Shown here piece after piece: positions 1 to 9,281 of a stretch of DNA of 64,000 nt. The stretch is from Aquimarina longa SW024 (lineage in GTDB: Bacteria; Bacteroidota; Bacteroidia; Flavobacteriales; Flavobacteriaceae). A model generated the notes under the pieces. That model did no database searches and had not been told where the DNA came from. It saw only the letters and a program-made list of their open reading frames with translations. Within the stretch, counting starts at the first letter, position 1. Every line of letters begins with the position of its first letter. The position numbers and the translations under genes are program-made. The stretch covers positions 677,692-741,691 of the forward strand of contig NZ_KQ474099.1 of NCBI RefSeq assembly GCF_001401755.1, given 5' to 3'.

Positions 1-1485
1 ACCATCAATAATGGTTCATGGGCATATACTACCAATGTTACAGTTACCTATAATGGCGATTCTACTACTTGTACAGCAAGTGTTCCTACTGGAGGTAAAG
101 TTACAAACCTAACAAATACTACAGCTACTATTAGCTGGAATGCTATTGCTAATACAAAGTATGATTTACGATATCGTAAAAAAGGAACTGCTACATGGAC
201 AACATTAGCAGTAGATGAAACTTCTAAGGTTATTTCTGGTTTAATAGCTTCTACAGCTTATGACGTTCAGGTAAGAAGTAAATGTGCAGATGGCACTATT
301 TCTGAATACAGTACAGTTATTAGTTTTACTACTAATAATAGTGGTGGTACTTACTGCGATTCTAATGGTCAAAAGACAACAGATGAGTATATTAGTAAAG
401 TGACCTTAGGAACTATTAGTAAAATATCTACAGCAGGAACTGGAGGGTATAGTGATTTTACAACCGAATCTACTAATCTATCTACAGGAAGTTCTAATAC
501 AATTACTATTACACCAAAATGGACAGGAACGACTTATAATGAGGGGTATGCTGTATGGATTGATTATAATCAAGATAATGATTTTGCAGATTCGGGAGAA
601 TTGGTGTGGAGTAAAGCGGCTTCTAAAACAACGCCTGTGAGTGGTAGTTTTACAGTACCTTCTGGTGCTAAATCCGGAAAAACAAGAATGCGTGTTTCTA
701 TGAAATATAATGGTATTCCTACTGCTTGCGAGTCTTTTGAATATGGAGAGGTAGAAGATTATAGTGTTGTTATTGGTGGTGGAAATGGAGGAGATACTCA
801 GTCACCTTCTGTCCCAACAGGAGTATCAGCTTCTAATATTACACCAACAACATTAACAGTATCATGGATAGCAGCTACAGATAATGTAGGAGTAACTGAA
901 TATGATGTATATCGAGGCACTACCAAGATTACTTCTGTAACAAGAACTACAGCGAATGTTACTGGATTAACAGCCAATACAACATATCAGTTTAGTGTTA
1001 GAGCTAAAGATGCTGCAGGGAATGTATCTGATGCTAGCGCCATTTTAAGTGCTACGACTACAGGAAGTTCTGACCCTTGTGCCGGTGTAGCTCCTTATAA
1101 TGGTTCTACGACATATCAACCAGGAGATCGTGTAACGTATCGAGGTAGATTATATGAAAAAACAAATACTAGTTGGAAACAGATTGGAACGTGTAGCTTT
1201 TTTGCAAGAAGTGCTTCTAGTACCGATACTTTAGTAGATGATAATTCATTATTCGAATTTTATCCTAATCCTGTCGCTGGAGAGTATGTAAATATTACTG
1301 TAAATAATAACTTATGGAAAATAGGTAGCATGTTAATTATAGATGTTAAAGGAAATATAATACAAGAGATTAAACTTAAGAATAAAGAAACTCAGATAAA
1401 TACATCGAAGTTCCCTACAGGCACATACTTCTTGACGCTTTTTAATGGATCAAAAAGTTATGCAAAACAGATGATTATCAAATAA
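1..1485 (+). CDS. T9SS-secreted multidomain protein with chitin-binding module (3' part)
   Basis: The reading frame is open from base 1, so the N-terminus and any catalytic domain lie outside the window. Visible domains in order are a fibronectin type III domain (about nt 100-336), a GEVED domain (about nt 350-775, ending in YGEVEDYSVVI), a second FN3 (about nt 797-1050), a short CBM5/12-type chitin-binding module (about nt 1078-1190; APYNGSTTYQPGDRV then YRGRLYEK) and a C-terminal T9SS type A sorting domain (about nt 1240-1482; FYPNPV, then GTYFL and KQMIIK). Proteins of this layout are exported across the outer membrane by the PorSS machinery and released or anchored. The chitin-binding module suggests action on chitin or a similar polysaccharide; a chitinase or peptidase head are both possible. 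An internal GTG at 400 is not the true start because coding continues upstream. Confidence 0.85.
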   Translation, partial: TINNGSWAYTTNVTVTYNGDSTTCTASVPTGGKVTNLTNTTATISWNAIANTKYDLRYRKKGTATWTTLAVDETSKVISGLIASTAYDVQVRSKCADGTISEYSTVISFTTNNSGGTYCDSNGQKTTDEYISKVTLGTISKISTAGTGGYSDFTTESTNLSTGSSNTITITPKWTGTTYNEGYAVWIDYNQDNDFADSGELVWSKAASKTTPVSGSFTVPSGAKSGKTRMRVSMKYNGIPTACESFEYGEVEDYSVVIGGGNGGDTQSPSVPTGVSASNITPTTLTVSWIAATDNVGVTEYDVYRGTTKITSVTRTTANVTGLTANTTYQFSVRAKDAAGNVSDASAILSATTTGSSDPCAGVAPYNGSTTYQPGDRVTYRGRLYEKTNTSWKQIGTCSFFARSASSTDTLVDDNSLFEFYPNPVAGEYVNITVNNNLWKIGSMLIIDVKGNIIQEIKLKNKETQINTSKFPTGTYFLTLFNGSKSYAKQMIIK

Positions 1486-1503
1486 ATAGTCCTTAGAAAA
1501 TAG

Positions 1504-1553
1504 TATAAGCATAGTTGATACGTATTTACTTATGACTATGCTTATATTTTTTT
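1504..1553 (+). terminator. Rho-independent terminator
   Basis: A 12-bp perfect stem (1504-1515 with 1535-1546) encloses a 19-nt loop and is followed by a T run to 1553. It lies 18 nt after the stop of the secreted-protein gene. Confidence 0.75.
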
Positions 1554-1733
1554 ACATGCTTAAATGTTTCATTAAAAAAGTGTATCTATATCAATAAAAA
1601 ATGTAACTTAGATGTACTACTTCATAAACAATAATTTCCCTATATTTTATTGATTAATAATAAAAATAGAACTATTTATTTCTCATATATACTATTAAAC
1701 CTATTAAATTAAATCTAAAAAAAACGGAAACCA

Positions 1734-2342
1734 ATGATTACACCTCCTATAGAGAAATTATTAACAGTAATGAATCAAAAAGGATATAGAGTTTATAATA
1801 CTCCATCCATAGACTGGAACATCAATATTGTGGGAATACGAAATAAAAATCTCATTCCAGACAAGTTCGATGACACTTTAATCGTTTTTAACAACTTCCT
1901 AGATCATTGGCATATTTCTTATTACCCCATTACCACAGATCCTAGCGTATTTTACTTAAAAAATCCTGTAAATTCTAAAGGGACTGCTATTTTATTAGAG
2001 GGTCAATATAAGGGAGTCTATAAAATTGATAAACATAATAATCGATATCATGCACTTTGCCAAAGACTAGCAGATGTTTCGGTATATAGAGATAATGACA
2101 AAAATGGTAGTTTAAAACTCAATACTGATACTATAGAAACTGGACGATTTGGTATCAATATACACAAAGGCCCTAAAAATGGGAACTGGGGAACAGACAA
2201 CAATGCTGCTTACTCTGCAGGATGTCAGGTATTTGCTGACTCCAGACATTTTAATGAATTCATGAATAAATGTCGGAATGGCGAAAAATCATTTGGGAAT
2301 AAATTTACCTATACTTTACTAAATGAAAAGGATTTTGATTAA
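1734..2342 (+). CDS. YkuD/L,D-transpeptidase-like protein (putative)
   Basis: 202 aa with no signal peptide or membrane segment. The C-terminal half contains GRFGINIHKG (His144) followed about 20 residues later by AAYSAGCQVF (Cys164). This His...SxGC arrangement is that of the YkuD L,D-transpeptidase fold and of related phage or secretion-system associated proteins, in which the Cys is the nucleophile. The first ~85 residues match no domain I recognise. Lack of an export signal is unusual for a cell-wall enzyme; delivery by another route or a non-wall substrate is possible. It stands alone between two plus-strand terminators, preceded by a 248-bp AT-rich gap, so it is probably monocistronic. 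Family assignment rests on motif only. Confidence 0.5.
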   Translation: MITPPIEKLLTVMNQKGYRVYNTPSIDWNINIVGIRNKNLIPDKFDDTLIVFNNFLDHWHISYYPITTDPSVFYLKNPVNSKGTAILLEGQYKGVYKIDKHNNRYHALCQRLADVSVYRDNDKNGSLKLNTDTIETGRFGINIHKGPKNGNWGTDNNAAYSAGCQVFADSRHFNEFMNKCRNGEKSFGNKFTYTLLNEKDFD

Positions 2343-2406
2343 TCTATTAATTTCTTTTTATTTAAACTCGACTTTATCAACATTTTAGTCATAATATGAT
2401 TGCTAT

Positions 2407-2440
2407 AGAAGAAAGGAAACAAACCCTTTCTTCTTTTTTT
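2407..2440 (+). terminator. Rho-independent terminator
   Basis: A 10-bp stem (2407-2416 with 2425-2434), an 8-nt loop and a T run to 2440. It separates the plus-strand YkuD-like gene from the convergent exonuclease gene. Confidence 0.7.
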
Positions 2441-2469
2441 TACTTTAAAAATATAGTACTCCCTACTTA

Positions 2470-3183
2470 TTATACAGAGATTATTTCGTTCTCTTCTAAT
2501 AATTCTTCTTGCCGTAATCGAAGTAAAACCTGTGCTACCGCAACAGTATCTTTTTCACAATACATAATAATCCTATCTAGATTTTGCTCTTCATAAAAAA
2601 CCTGTCGCACCTGACTTCCATCAATATCATCTTTTGGTGAAGGAATCCCTAAAATACTTGTCATTAATTTTAAAGAAGTATAATGTTTATAGTCTCCAAA
2701 TTTCCATAAATCCAAAGTATCTAAATGGGGTATTTCCCAAGGTTTTTTGCCAAAAAGATTAAGTTGTTGTGGTAGTGCTATCGTATGAATAATCATCCTA
2801 CGAGCGATATATGGAAAATCAAACTCTTTTCCATTATGCGCACAAAGCAAATGGTGTTGTTTACTAAAATGGGTTTCAATTAAATTTTTAAAATCTATTA
2901 GCAATTGTTTTTCTTTTCCAGAAAATGTTTTTGTTCTAAAAGACCTAGTTGTTCCTGTAATCACAAAGTATCCAACCGATATACATACAATTTTACCAAA
3001 TTCTGCCCATATTCCTGCTCGTTTATAAAACTCTTCTGGAGAAAATTCTTCTTTTCGTTGATATTTAGTCTTATCACCCCATAGGTATTTCATTTCCTCA
3101 CTTAGATTTTCAAAATTTTCTTGTTCAGGTACTGTTTCTATATCTAGAAATAAAATATGTTCTAAGTTTAATTTACTGAGCAT
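2470..3183 (-). CDS. PolB-like 3'-5' exonuclease
   Basis: 237-aa DnaQ/RNase H-fold nuclease of the DNA_pol_B_exo2 type. The three acidic exonuclease motifs are visible: motif I FLDIETVP (Asp14, Glu16), motif II AHNGKEFDFPYIARR (Asp122) and motif III YCEKDTVA (Tyr208, Asp212). Proteins of this family are expected to remove nucleotides from 3' ends using two metal ions; their cellular task in Bacteroidetes is not well defined, and DNA repair is a guess. The start overlaps the end of the upstream serine hydrolase by 11 nt, so the two are probably cotranscribed. Confidence 0.85.
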   Translation of the reverse strand: MLSKLNLEHILFLDIETVPEQENFENLSEEMKYLWGDKTKYQRKEEFSPEEFYKRAGIWAEFGKIVCISVGYFVITGTTRSFRTKTFSGKEKQLLIDFKNLIETHFSKQHHLLCAHNGKEFDFPYIARRMIIHTIALPQQLNLFGKKPWEIPHLDTLDLWKFGDYKHYTSLKLMTSILGIPSPKDDIDGSQVRQVFYEEQNLDRIIMYCEKDTVAVAQVLLRLRQEELLEENEIISV

Positions 3184-4339
3184 TCTCTAGCATTTTATAA
3201 GCTTCCTCTATATATACGAAGAAGTCTTCTGTAAATGATTCTCCTACAACAAACTGACCTCTATTATGTCCCAATCGTACAATCATAATATTATCTTCTG
3301 GAATACCAATTACATATTGTCCTAGAATACCTCTCATAACAAATATTTTTTTATCCAAATGGTTTGATATCCAGAAACCATAGCCATACATTGGAGCATC
3401 ATCAAATCTTGGTTTTATTGCTAATTCTGTAAACTCAGCAGGTAACAATTGTTCTCCTGCGAATATTCCTTTATTTTTAAACAACATCCCAAAACGTGCA
3501 AAATCCCTTGCATTACTAGCAATACAACAGTATGCTTTTTCCATTCCACTTTCTTTACTATCTAATTGCCAGATTGCTTCATGCTGCATTCCCATAGGTT
3601 TCCAGAAACTTTCACTAAGGTAAGTGGATAAACGTCGTTCTGTAGCTTTTTCTATTACCATCCCTAATAGCTGCGTACTACCACTTAAATATTTATATAT
3701 TTTCCCAGGTTCATCAACTACTTTTAAACCTAACATAACATCTCTGATATTAGGATCATAATATGCTCTTGCTGTGATAGAAAAAGGGCTTGTATAGCTC
3801 TCATCCCAATTAAGCCCAGAGGACATTGAGGAAAGGTCTCCAACTGTTGTCTTTGCTGCTAGACCGTCAGAGAATTCTGGTAAAAAATCTCCTACCGGCT
3901 GATCCAAACTTTGAATATGTCCGTCCATAATTGCTTTTCCAAGTAAAGCTGTAATAATGCTCTTCGCCATAGAAAAAGAATTGGTTTTGGAATTTTTACT
4001 ATACCCATCTGCATAGTTTTCATACCAAATACTATCGTTCTTTACAATCATAAATGCAACCGTTCCTAGCTTTTTATTAATGACGTTTAATCTATCTGTA
4101 GCTGCTATTTTATTATATTCTGAATGTATTGGCCATGCTATAGTGCTATTTCCTTTTTCAATAGTACGATTATCAAAATATGAATGATCATCTATATATG
4201 CAGTAGTATGACCTGTCATATAAACTACTCTAACTCCTTTTAGAATATAATCATAATCAAAAATGTATAATAGTGCAATACAAAGTAGGAGAATGATGAG
4301 GAATGCTTTTAACAAAAATCTGAGTACTCGTTTTATCAT
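3173..4339 (-). CDS. Membrane-anchored serine hydrolase, class C beta-lactamase family
   Basis: 388 aa. An N-terminal membrane anchor (about residues 7-27, FLLKAFLIILLLCIALLYIF) is followed by a beta-lactamase/DD-peptidase-fold domain. The nucleophile motif SxxK is SMAK (Ser123, Lys126). The second motif, usually YxN, reads YLS (Tyr217), as in several esterase-like members. Such proteins hydrolyse esters, D-peptides or beta-lactams outside the cytoplasmic membrane; the substrate cannot be read from sequence. It is the first gene of a likely two-gene unit with the downstream exonuclease (11-nt overlap). The upstream gap carries a long inverted repeat at 4415-4472. Confidence 0.85.
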   Translation of the reverse strand: MIKRVLRFLLKAFLIILLLCIALLYIFDYDYILKGVRVVYMTGHTTAYIDDHSYFDNRTIEKGNSTIAWPIHSEYNKIAATDRLNVINKKLGTVAFMIVKNDSIWYENYADGYSKNSKTNSFSMAKSIITALLGKAIMDGHIQSLDQPVGDFLPEFSDGLAAKTTVGDLSSMSSGLNWDESYTSPFSITARAYYDPNIRDVMLGLKVVDEPGKIYKYLSGSTQLLGMVIEKATERRLSTYLSESFWKPMGMQHEAIWQLDSKESGMEKAYCCIASNARDFARFGMLFKNKGIFAGEQLLPAEFTELAIKPRFDDAPMYGYGFWISNHLDKKIFVMRGILGQYVIGIPEDNIMIVRLGHNRGQFVVGESFTEDFFVYIEEAYKMLENAQ

Positions 4340-4414
4340 TATATATAAGATTGATGTATTAGTAGTATCCTAACGAAAAATCGTGATGTAGCTAATGTAT
4401 GAAAATTAATTACA

Positions 4415-4472
4415 GTTAAATAATGAAGAGTTTATAAAGCTTCATGTTTTTATAATCTCTTCATTATTTAAC
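4415..4472. repeat. Long inverted repeat (24-bp arms)
   Basis: Arms 4415-4438 and 4449-4472 match at 23 of 24 positions around a 10-nt loop. No T run follows on either strand, so it is not a textbook terminator. It lies 76 bp upstream of the serine hydrolase start, where it could act as a 5'-leader hairpin or a backup terminator for transcription arriving from the LytTR gene. Confidence 0.6.
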
Positions 4473-4575
4473 TTTATTTAACTCGCTTCATTATGCACAT
4501 CTATCATCGACTCAAAACATTTAGAGTCTTCGTTCTTCAAATATCTCAGTATTCTTCATTATATAAACACATAAT

Positions 4576-4608
4576 AAAAATAGAGTGTCCGGAAAACCGG
4601 ACACTCTA
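4576..4608 (-). terminator. Rho-independent terminator of LytTR/kinase unit
   Basis: A perfect 12-bp GC-containing stem (4581-4592 with 4597-4608) has a 4-nt loop. The A run at 4576-4580 gives the T run on the minus strand. It ends transcription about 240 nt after the LytTR stop. Confidence 0.8.
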
Positions 4609-4843
4609 TATGGAAAATAAATTAGGTAAAATTAATTACATTAAGACAATTATATTCACTTTCCTGTCTAACAACGATGTGTGCTAAAAATTGAGCTTGT
4701 GTACCAACAAAACTACAGTAAACGCATTTACTTTTTATCTAGCATTACGTGTTTGGTTGTTATAAATGTATATATGGCTTATTATACTGTATGAAGTGTT
4801 TTTTATAAAGTAAAAAATAAGCATCCTATCAGTATCCTATTGG

Positions 4844-5605
4844 TTATATTACGTTTAGTTTACTATATAAAGCTTTCTTAGAATCTTTGGCTATGGGTAA
4901 TGATTTATCATCTCCCATTATTACATATCCCCCTTGATCTTTGGCTACAGTATTTACATAATCTAAATTGATTAGGTATGATCTGTGAATTCTCATAAAA
5001 CCAAAAGGTTGTAGCTTAGATTCTATATATTTTAAATTTTTAGAGATTACAATTTCTTTTTGGTTTTCTCTAACAAAAGTGGTGTAATTACCATTACTCA
5101 TACAATACATAACTGTTGGGATCTTTATAACATGCGTACCTCTGGAGTCGGTAATCGAAATTTTTGGTACTTCATGAGTTTTGGAATACAACTTTTTAAA
5201 ATCTTTTAAAGAACCTTCATTAAGTTTCTTTTTTTCAATTAGTTGGGTTGCTTTAGTGATAGTTCTTACCAATAAATCTAATTTAATAGGCTTTAACAAA
5301 TATCCAAGAGCATTATATTGGTATCCATCTATAGCATATTGGTTGTGTCCAGAAACAAAAACAATTTTAAATGTAATCTCATTCAATTCATTTAAAACAT
5401 CAAAAATACATTGCTCTCCTAATTGTATATCCAAAAAAACCAAGTCTGGATCTACTTCTGGTAATTTATTTAATATAGAGTCTTTATCTTCTGCCTCTCC
5501 TACTATTTCTACTTCTGGGCAATAGGCTTGTAAAAGTAATTTTAGGTTTTCTCTATCTTTTTTTTCATCATCGATTATGAAACATTTCAGGGTTGGTGCC
5601 ATCAT
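4844..5605 (-). CDS. LytTR-family response regulator
   Basis: 253 aa. The receiver domain (residues 6-125) has the acidic pair Asp12/Asp13 in IIDDE and the phosphoacceptor Asp59 in LVFLDIQLG. A LytTR DNA-binding domain (about 150-250) shows MRIHRSYLINLDYV. It should be phosphorylated by the adjacent sensor kinase and bind promoter DNA as a dimer. Its start lies 38 nt inside the end of the kinase gene (5568-5605), which implies translational coupling. Two adjacent ATG codons are possible starts. The target genes are unknown; no obvious LytTR direct repeats were recognised nearby. Confidence 0.92.
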   Translation of the reverse strand: MMAPTLKCFIIDDEKKDRENLKLLLQAYCPEVEIVGEAEDKDSILNKLPEVDPDLVFLDIQLGEQCIFDVLNELNEITFKIVFVSGHNQYAIDGYQYNALGYLLKPIKLDLLVRTITKATQLIEKKKLNEGSLKDFKKLYSKTHEVPKISITDSRGTHVIKIPTVMYCMSNGNYTTFVRENQKEIVISKNLKYIESKLQPFGFMRIHRSYLINLDYVNTVAKDQGGYVIMGDDKSLPIAKDSKKALYSKLNVI

Positions 5606-7535
5606 TGTAAATATCTTTAATTGTTGGTAAATTAATTATCACCTCAGTCCCTTTAGGTCTTTTATGCTTACAAAAAAGATCTTTTATATGTATGCTGGGA
5701 TGGCTTTTTAAAATTTTACTAAGGATTTCTAAACGTTCATTCGTGTTTTTTGTTGCCATAGACAAATGAGTTAAACTTTTATTTTGTTTAGAATGTGATG
5801 TTGTTGCTTTTCTACCAACACCATTATCTATTATTCGGCATAGAATAGTTTTTTTATTTTTAACAACTTTTATTTTTAATTTTCCTTTTTCTGATAGTTT
5901 AGAAAACCCATGAATGATTGCGTTTTCTATAAAAGGTTGTATGATCATAGCGGGTATTTTGGGGTTATCTTCTATTATTTGTTGATCTATGTCATAAACT
6001 ACATCAAACTTTTCTTCGAATCGACCTCGTTGTAACTTTACGTATGATTTTATAATATCTAACTCATCATTAAAATCTATGCATACACTATCTGATCCAT
6101 TTAGTACATCTCTAATTAGACTAGATAGGTCTGTCATATACTCATTAGCTTTTTTACTTTCATTTTTGAGAATAAAATTTTGTAAAGTACTAAAGGTATT
6201 AAATAAAAAATGTGGGTTCATTGAGGAACGTAAGGAAGTAAGACGTAGAAGCATTAATTTTTGATTAACTTCATAATATTTTAGTTTGTTTTTATAATTT
6301 CTACATAATAAAATAATTAATATTACAAAAAGTAAGCTTCCTGACAGGTAGCTAAAAAACCTTATATCACTTACTTTTTTTTTGATTTTAAGATTTGTCT
6401 GTTCTAAATTAGATATGATAACTTCTTTGCTCCGTACTATGTTTTTTGCTAATTCTTTATTGACCTTAATTTTTAATTGCTCTAACTGTAATGGTTTTAT
6501 TTCTCTTAATATCTTTAGGCTTTGCTCTAGCTTACCTAGTTTTTCATACGTTTTTGAAAGATCCTCTTTAGTAAGAATTAAGCTGGATACATCTTTTTTG
6601 TCTACAAAATATCTATGAGCAGTTAAAAAATAATCTAAGGCTTTATTGTACTGTTTTAACCCATACTGAATGCTTCCTAGGGTATGCATTAATGTAGGAT
6701 ATAAATCATCATCTCTTTGATAATAAGATATACTATCTAAATTTATGTTATTATGAATGATTTCTAATGCTTCTTTATTTTTTTTCTTTAGGTAATAAGA
6801 CCAAGCAATGTTATTATAAGCCATAATACAAATTCTGTTTATAGGCTTTTTATGACAATATTGAGTTGTTATTTTTGAATAGTGCTGTATTGAATCAGGC
6901 TCACTATCAGAAAAGGCAGCTGATATATTTAGATATGCAATTCTAATTTTAGTGGTATCGTCTTTAGGGATATAGATTAGTGATTTTTTAGAATCTTTCT
7001 TTGCTCGCTCTGTATCTCCAATGGTTCCAAATAATTGCCCCCTATGGTTATAAGCCATTCGATACAGATCAGGGTAATCACAATATTCTAAATACTCCAG
7101 TACTTTATTATAATATGTTAAGGCTTTTACATATTTCCCTAATCTACTATAGATATAACCTAATTCTAATAAGGCTTTGAAAACTTCTTTATCGTCTCCT
7201 GTTTTAGAACTATACATAATCAAGTCATTAAGCACCCATATTGCAGTGATATAGTCTTTGACTGCGTATTGTTCATAAAACTCTACTGTTTTAAAACCAA
7301 TAGAATGAACATGATCAATACTATTGGTTTTTTTTGCTAATTCGTATGCTTTAGTATACGCTAATTCTGCCTGTATATATGCCTTATTTTTAGATAAACT
7401 ATCAGCCTGTTTAATAATAGAGTCTAAGGTGTTAGTTTTTATTACGATCTTTTGATGTGTCTGTTGAGCAGTAGCTGTCAGCCCACATATTAAGGTACAG
7501 AAGAGATAGGTTAATTTATAAATATTGGTTTGCAT
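5568..7535 (-). CDS. TPR-containing LytS-type sensor histidine kinase
   Basis: 655 aa. A signal peptide (residues 1-24) leads into tetratricopeptide-like helical repeats (about 40-340), a coiled segment, one membrane span (about 394-411) and a cytoplasmic His_kinase domain. The phosphoacceptor is His442 in SSMNPHFLFNTF; the N box is IIQPFIENAIIHGF (531-544) and the G box is IIDNGVGRKA. The periplasmic TPR region probably senses a protein partner or envelope state, as proposed for Bacteroidetes kinases of this layout. It overlaps the LytTR regulator by 38 nt and follows ogt by 27 nt. Confidence 0.92.
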   Translation of the reverse strand: MQTNIYKLTYLFCTLICGLTATAQQTHQKIVIKTNTLDSIIKQADSLSKNKAYIQAELAYTKAYELAKKTNSIDHVHSIGFKTVEFYEQYAVKDYITAIWVLNDLIMYSSKTGDDKEVFKALLELGYIYSRLGKYVKALTYYNKVLEYLEYCDYPDLYRMAYNHRGQLFGTIGDTERAKKDSKKSLIYIPKDDTTKIRIAYLNISAAFSDSEPDSIQHYSKITTQYCHKKPINRICIMAYNNIAWSYYLKKKNKEALEIIHNNINLDSISYYQRDDDLYPTLMHTLGSIQYGLKQYNKALDYFLTAHRYFVDKKDVSSLILTKEDLSKTYEKLGKLEQSLKILREIKPLQLEQLKIKVNKELAKNIVRSKEVIISNLEQTNLKIKKKVSDIRFFSYLSGSLLFVILIILLCRNYKNKLKYYEVNQKLMLLRLTSLRSSMNPHFLFNTFSTLQNFILKNESKKANEYMTDLSSLIRDVLNGSDSVCIDFNDELDIIKSYVKLQRGRFEEKFDVVYDIDQQIIEDNPKIPAMIIQPFIENAIIHGFSKLSEKGKLKIKVVKNKKTILCRIIDNGVGRKATTSHSKQNKSLTHLSMATKNTNERLEILSKILKSHPSIHIKDLFCKHKRPKGTEVIINLPTIKDIYNDGTNPEMFHNR

Positions 7536-7562
7536 TAGGTTTTAAGATATAAAAAATAAGTT

Positions 7563-8042
7563 TCAGAATAGTGATTGCTGTTTTACAGGATTCTCATGTG
7601 CTAGCAGCCATTTTTTTCTCCATAAGCCTCCTGCATAACCTGTAAGGGAGCCATCGCTACCAATTACCCTATGACAGGGTATAATTATCCATAATGGATT
7701 TTTTCCATTAGCACTTGCAGCAGCTCTTATGGATTTTGGATCTCCAAGTCTTTTAGCAATATCGAGATAGGATACTGTTTTTCCAAAAGGGATCTTTAAC
7801 AATTCATCCCATACTTTTTTCTGAAAATCAGTTCCCGAAGGGTTTAATGTTAAATCAAAATGAGTACGGTCTCCCTCAAAATATTCTCGTAATTGTACAA
7901 CTGTATCTTGTAAGTAAGGAGGTATCATTGTAGATGGTATAATTGTAGTTTCTTTGGTTACAGAAACACTAGTAATACCATCTTTATCGCCTGATATAGT
8001 AGCAATTCCTAAAGGGGTTTCTATATATGCCTCAGTACTCAT
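7563..8042 (-). CDS. ogt: Methylated-DNA--protein-cysteine methyltransferase
   Basis: 159 aa, the normal length for a single-domain Ogt/MGMT. It removes alkyl groups from O6-alkylguanine in DNA by transfer to its own cysteine. The active-site motif IPCHRVIGSDG (Cys123) is intact, preceded by the helix-turn-helix region RAAASANGKNPL and followed by LTGYAGGLWRKKWLLAHE. The start overlaps the stop of the upstream DUF21/CBS gene by 4 nt, indicating cotranscription. Confidence 0.96.
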   Translation of the reverse strand: MSTEAYIETPLGIATISGDKDGITSVSVTKETTIIPSTMIPPYLQDTVVQLREYFEGDRTHFDLTLNPSGTDFQKKVWDELLKIPFGKTVSYLDIAKRLGDPKSIRAAASANGKNPLWIIIPCHRVIGSDGSLTGYAGGLWRKKWLLAHENPVKQQSLF

Positions 8043-9118
8043 TCTTCATTTTCTATAATACCGAGTCGTCGTGCTCGATTTTCCCAATTTTTACGAGCTA
8101 GATCTTGCATATTAGCATCTGTATCACTCTCATCAACAATTTCTAATCCTAATAATGTCTCTATAACATCCTCCATCGTAACTAAACCACTTACTGAACC
8201 ATATTCATCTACTACTAATGCGATATGTTCTCGTTGCTCTACTAGTTTTTCGAACAAATTTGGAACTGCCATATTACGATCAACAACTAATAGTTGTCGT
8301 TTAAGATCTCCTAATTTTTTATTATGATGGTCCTCTGCCATCTCTTTATAGATACTATCTTTTAACACATACCCTGTGATATGATCTAGGTTATCTTTAT
8401 AAATTGGTATTCTGGAGAATCGTAATGTTTTATTATTTTCAAAAAAATCGGCTATACTTTGATTTTCTGGTGCTATCTTTAGTACACTTCTGGGAGTCAT
8501 GATATTCTTGGCCAAAATAGCTTTAAAATTTAATAGGTTCTTAATCACTTTGGACTCTGATTCTTCAAAAACACCTTCTTCTTTGGCAATATCAGTCATT
8601 GCTGTAAAATCTTCTCTACTTAATACCGATCCATGGTGTCCTTTACTTCCTATTAGCTTAGTTGTAAGTCTTAAAACCCATAAAATCCCAGTATATTTTA
8701 GGGGTATTATCAAAACAAGTAATGCTTTAGAGGTAAAATTAGCTAGCTGTTTCCAGAAAGTTGCTCCAATTGTTTTAGGAATAATCTCTGATAATACCAG
8801 AATAAGCATCGTCATAATCGTAGAGACAATACCAACCATATTAATCCCTAATACCTCTACCTTATAAGGTAGCTGTTCTGCCTGTACTCCTACCAGAATT
8901 GCTCCTACAGTATGTGCTATCGTATTTAAGGTAAGTATTGCTATTAAAGGTTGATCTACATCTTTTTTTAAATTCTCTAATGTAGTGGCGTATACTTTTC
9001 CTTCTTTTTTCTTTAGATTAATAAACGTTGGAGTGACACTAAGTAATACTGCTTCTAATATGGAGCATAGAAAGGAAAAGAAAATAGAAAGTACGGCGTA
9101 AACAATTAGTAAAGTCAT
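8039..9118 (-). CDS. DUF21/CBS-domain membrane protein (CNNM-like)
   Basis: 359 aa. An N-terminal DUF21 membrane domain (about residues 1-170, several spans) is followed by a pair of CBS domains (about 200-325; MTPRSVLKI and YGSVSGLVTMEDVIE). Homologues (CNNM/CorC group) are linked to Mg2+ or other divalent cation transport. The usual C-terminal CorC/HlyC domain is absent: the protein stops about 25 residues after the second CBS, so it is a short form, distinct from GldE-like proteins that keep this domain. First gene of a likely unit with ogt (4-nt overlap) and possibly the kinase pair. Confidence 0.88.
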   Translation of the reverse strand: MTLLIVYAVLSIFFSFLCSILEAVLLSVTPTFINLKKKEGKVYATTLENLKKDVDQPLIAILTLNTIAHTVGAILVGVQAEQLPYKVEVLGINMVGIVSTIMTMLILVLSEIIPKTIGATFWKQLANFTSKALLVLIIPLKYTGILWVLRLTTKLIGSKGHHGSVLSREDFTAMTDIAKEEGVFEESESKVIKNLLNFKAILAKNIMTPRSVLKIAPENQSIADFFENNKTLRFSRIPIYKDNLDHITGYVLKDSIYKEMAEDHHNKKLGDLKRQLLVVDRNMAVPNLFEKLVEQREHIALVVDEYGSVSGLVTMEDVIETLLGLEIVDESDTDANMQDLARKNWENRARRLGIIENEE

Positions 9119-9281
9119 TGTGTTATATTAATATTGTTTATGCTAAAATAATGATTTTTAAAATGTATTTTAAAATCAAATCTCTACATATAATTTTATA
9201 TACCTGTATCCTACAGGTTGCTATTTTTAATACTTATACAATTATGGTATAATGATCTTATCTAGAAAATATCTAAATCAA

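Larger units (their letters stand above)
4340..4843 (-). other. Intergenic region between serine hydrolase and LytTR gene
   Basis: About 500 bp without a convincing gene. It holds a 24-bp inverted repeat (4415-4472) and the minus-strand terminator of the LytTR/kinase unit (4576-4608). A short plus-strand frame over 4493-4687 runs through the terminator and shows no recognisable features, so I do not call it. Confidence 0.6.

Noticed and set aside
4493..4687. 64-codon plus-strand reading frame
   Set aside because: It runs through the terminator hairpin at 4581-4608 and shows no protein features.
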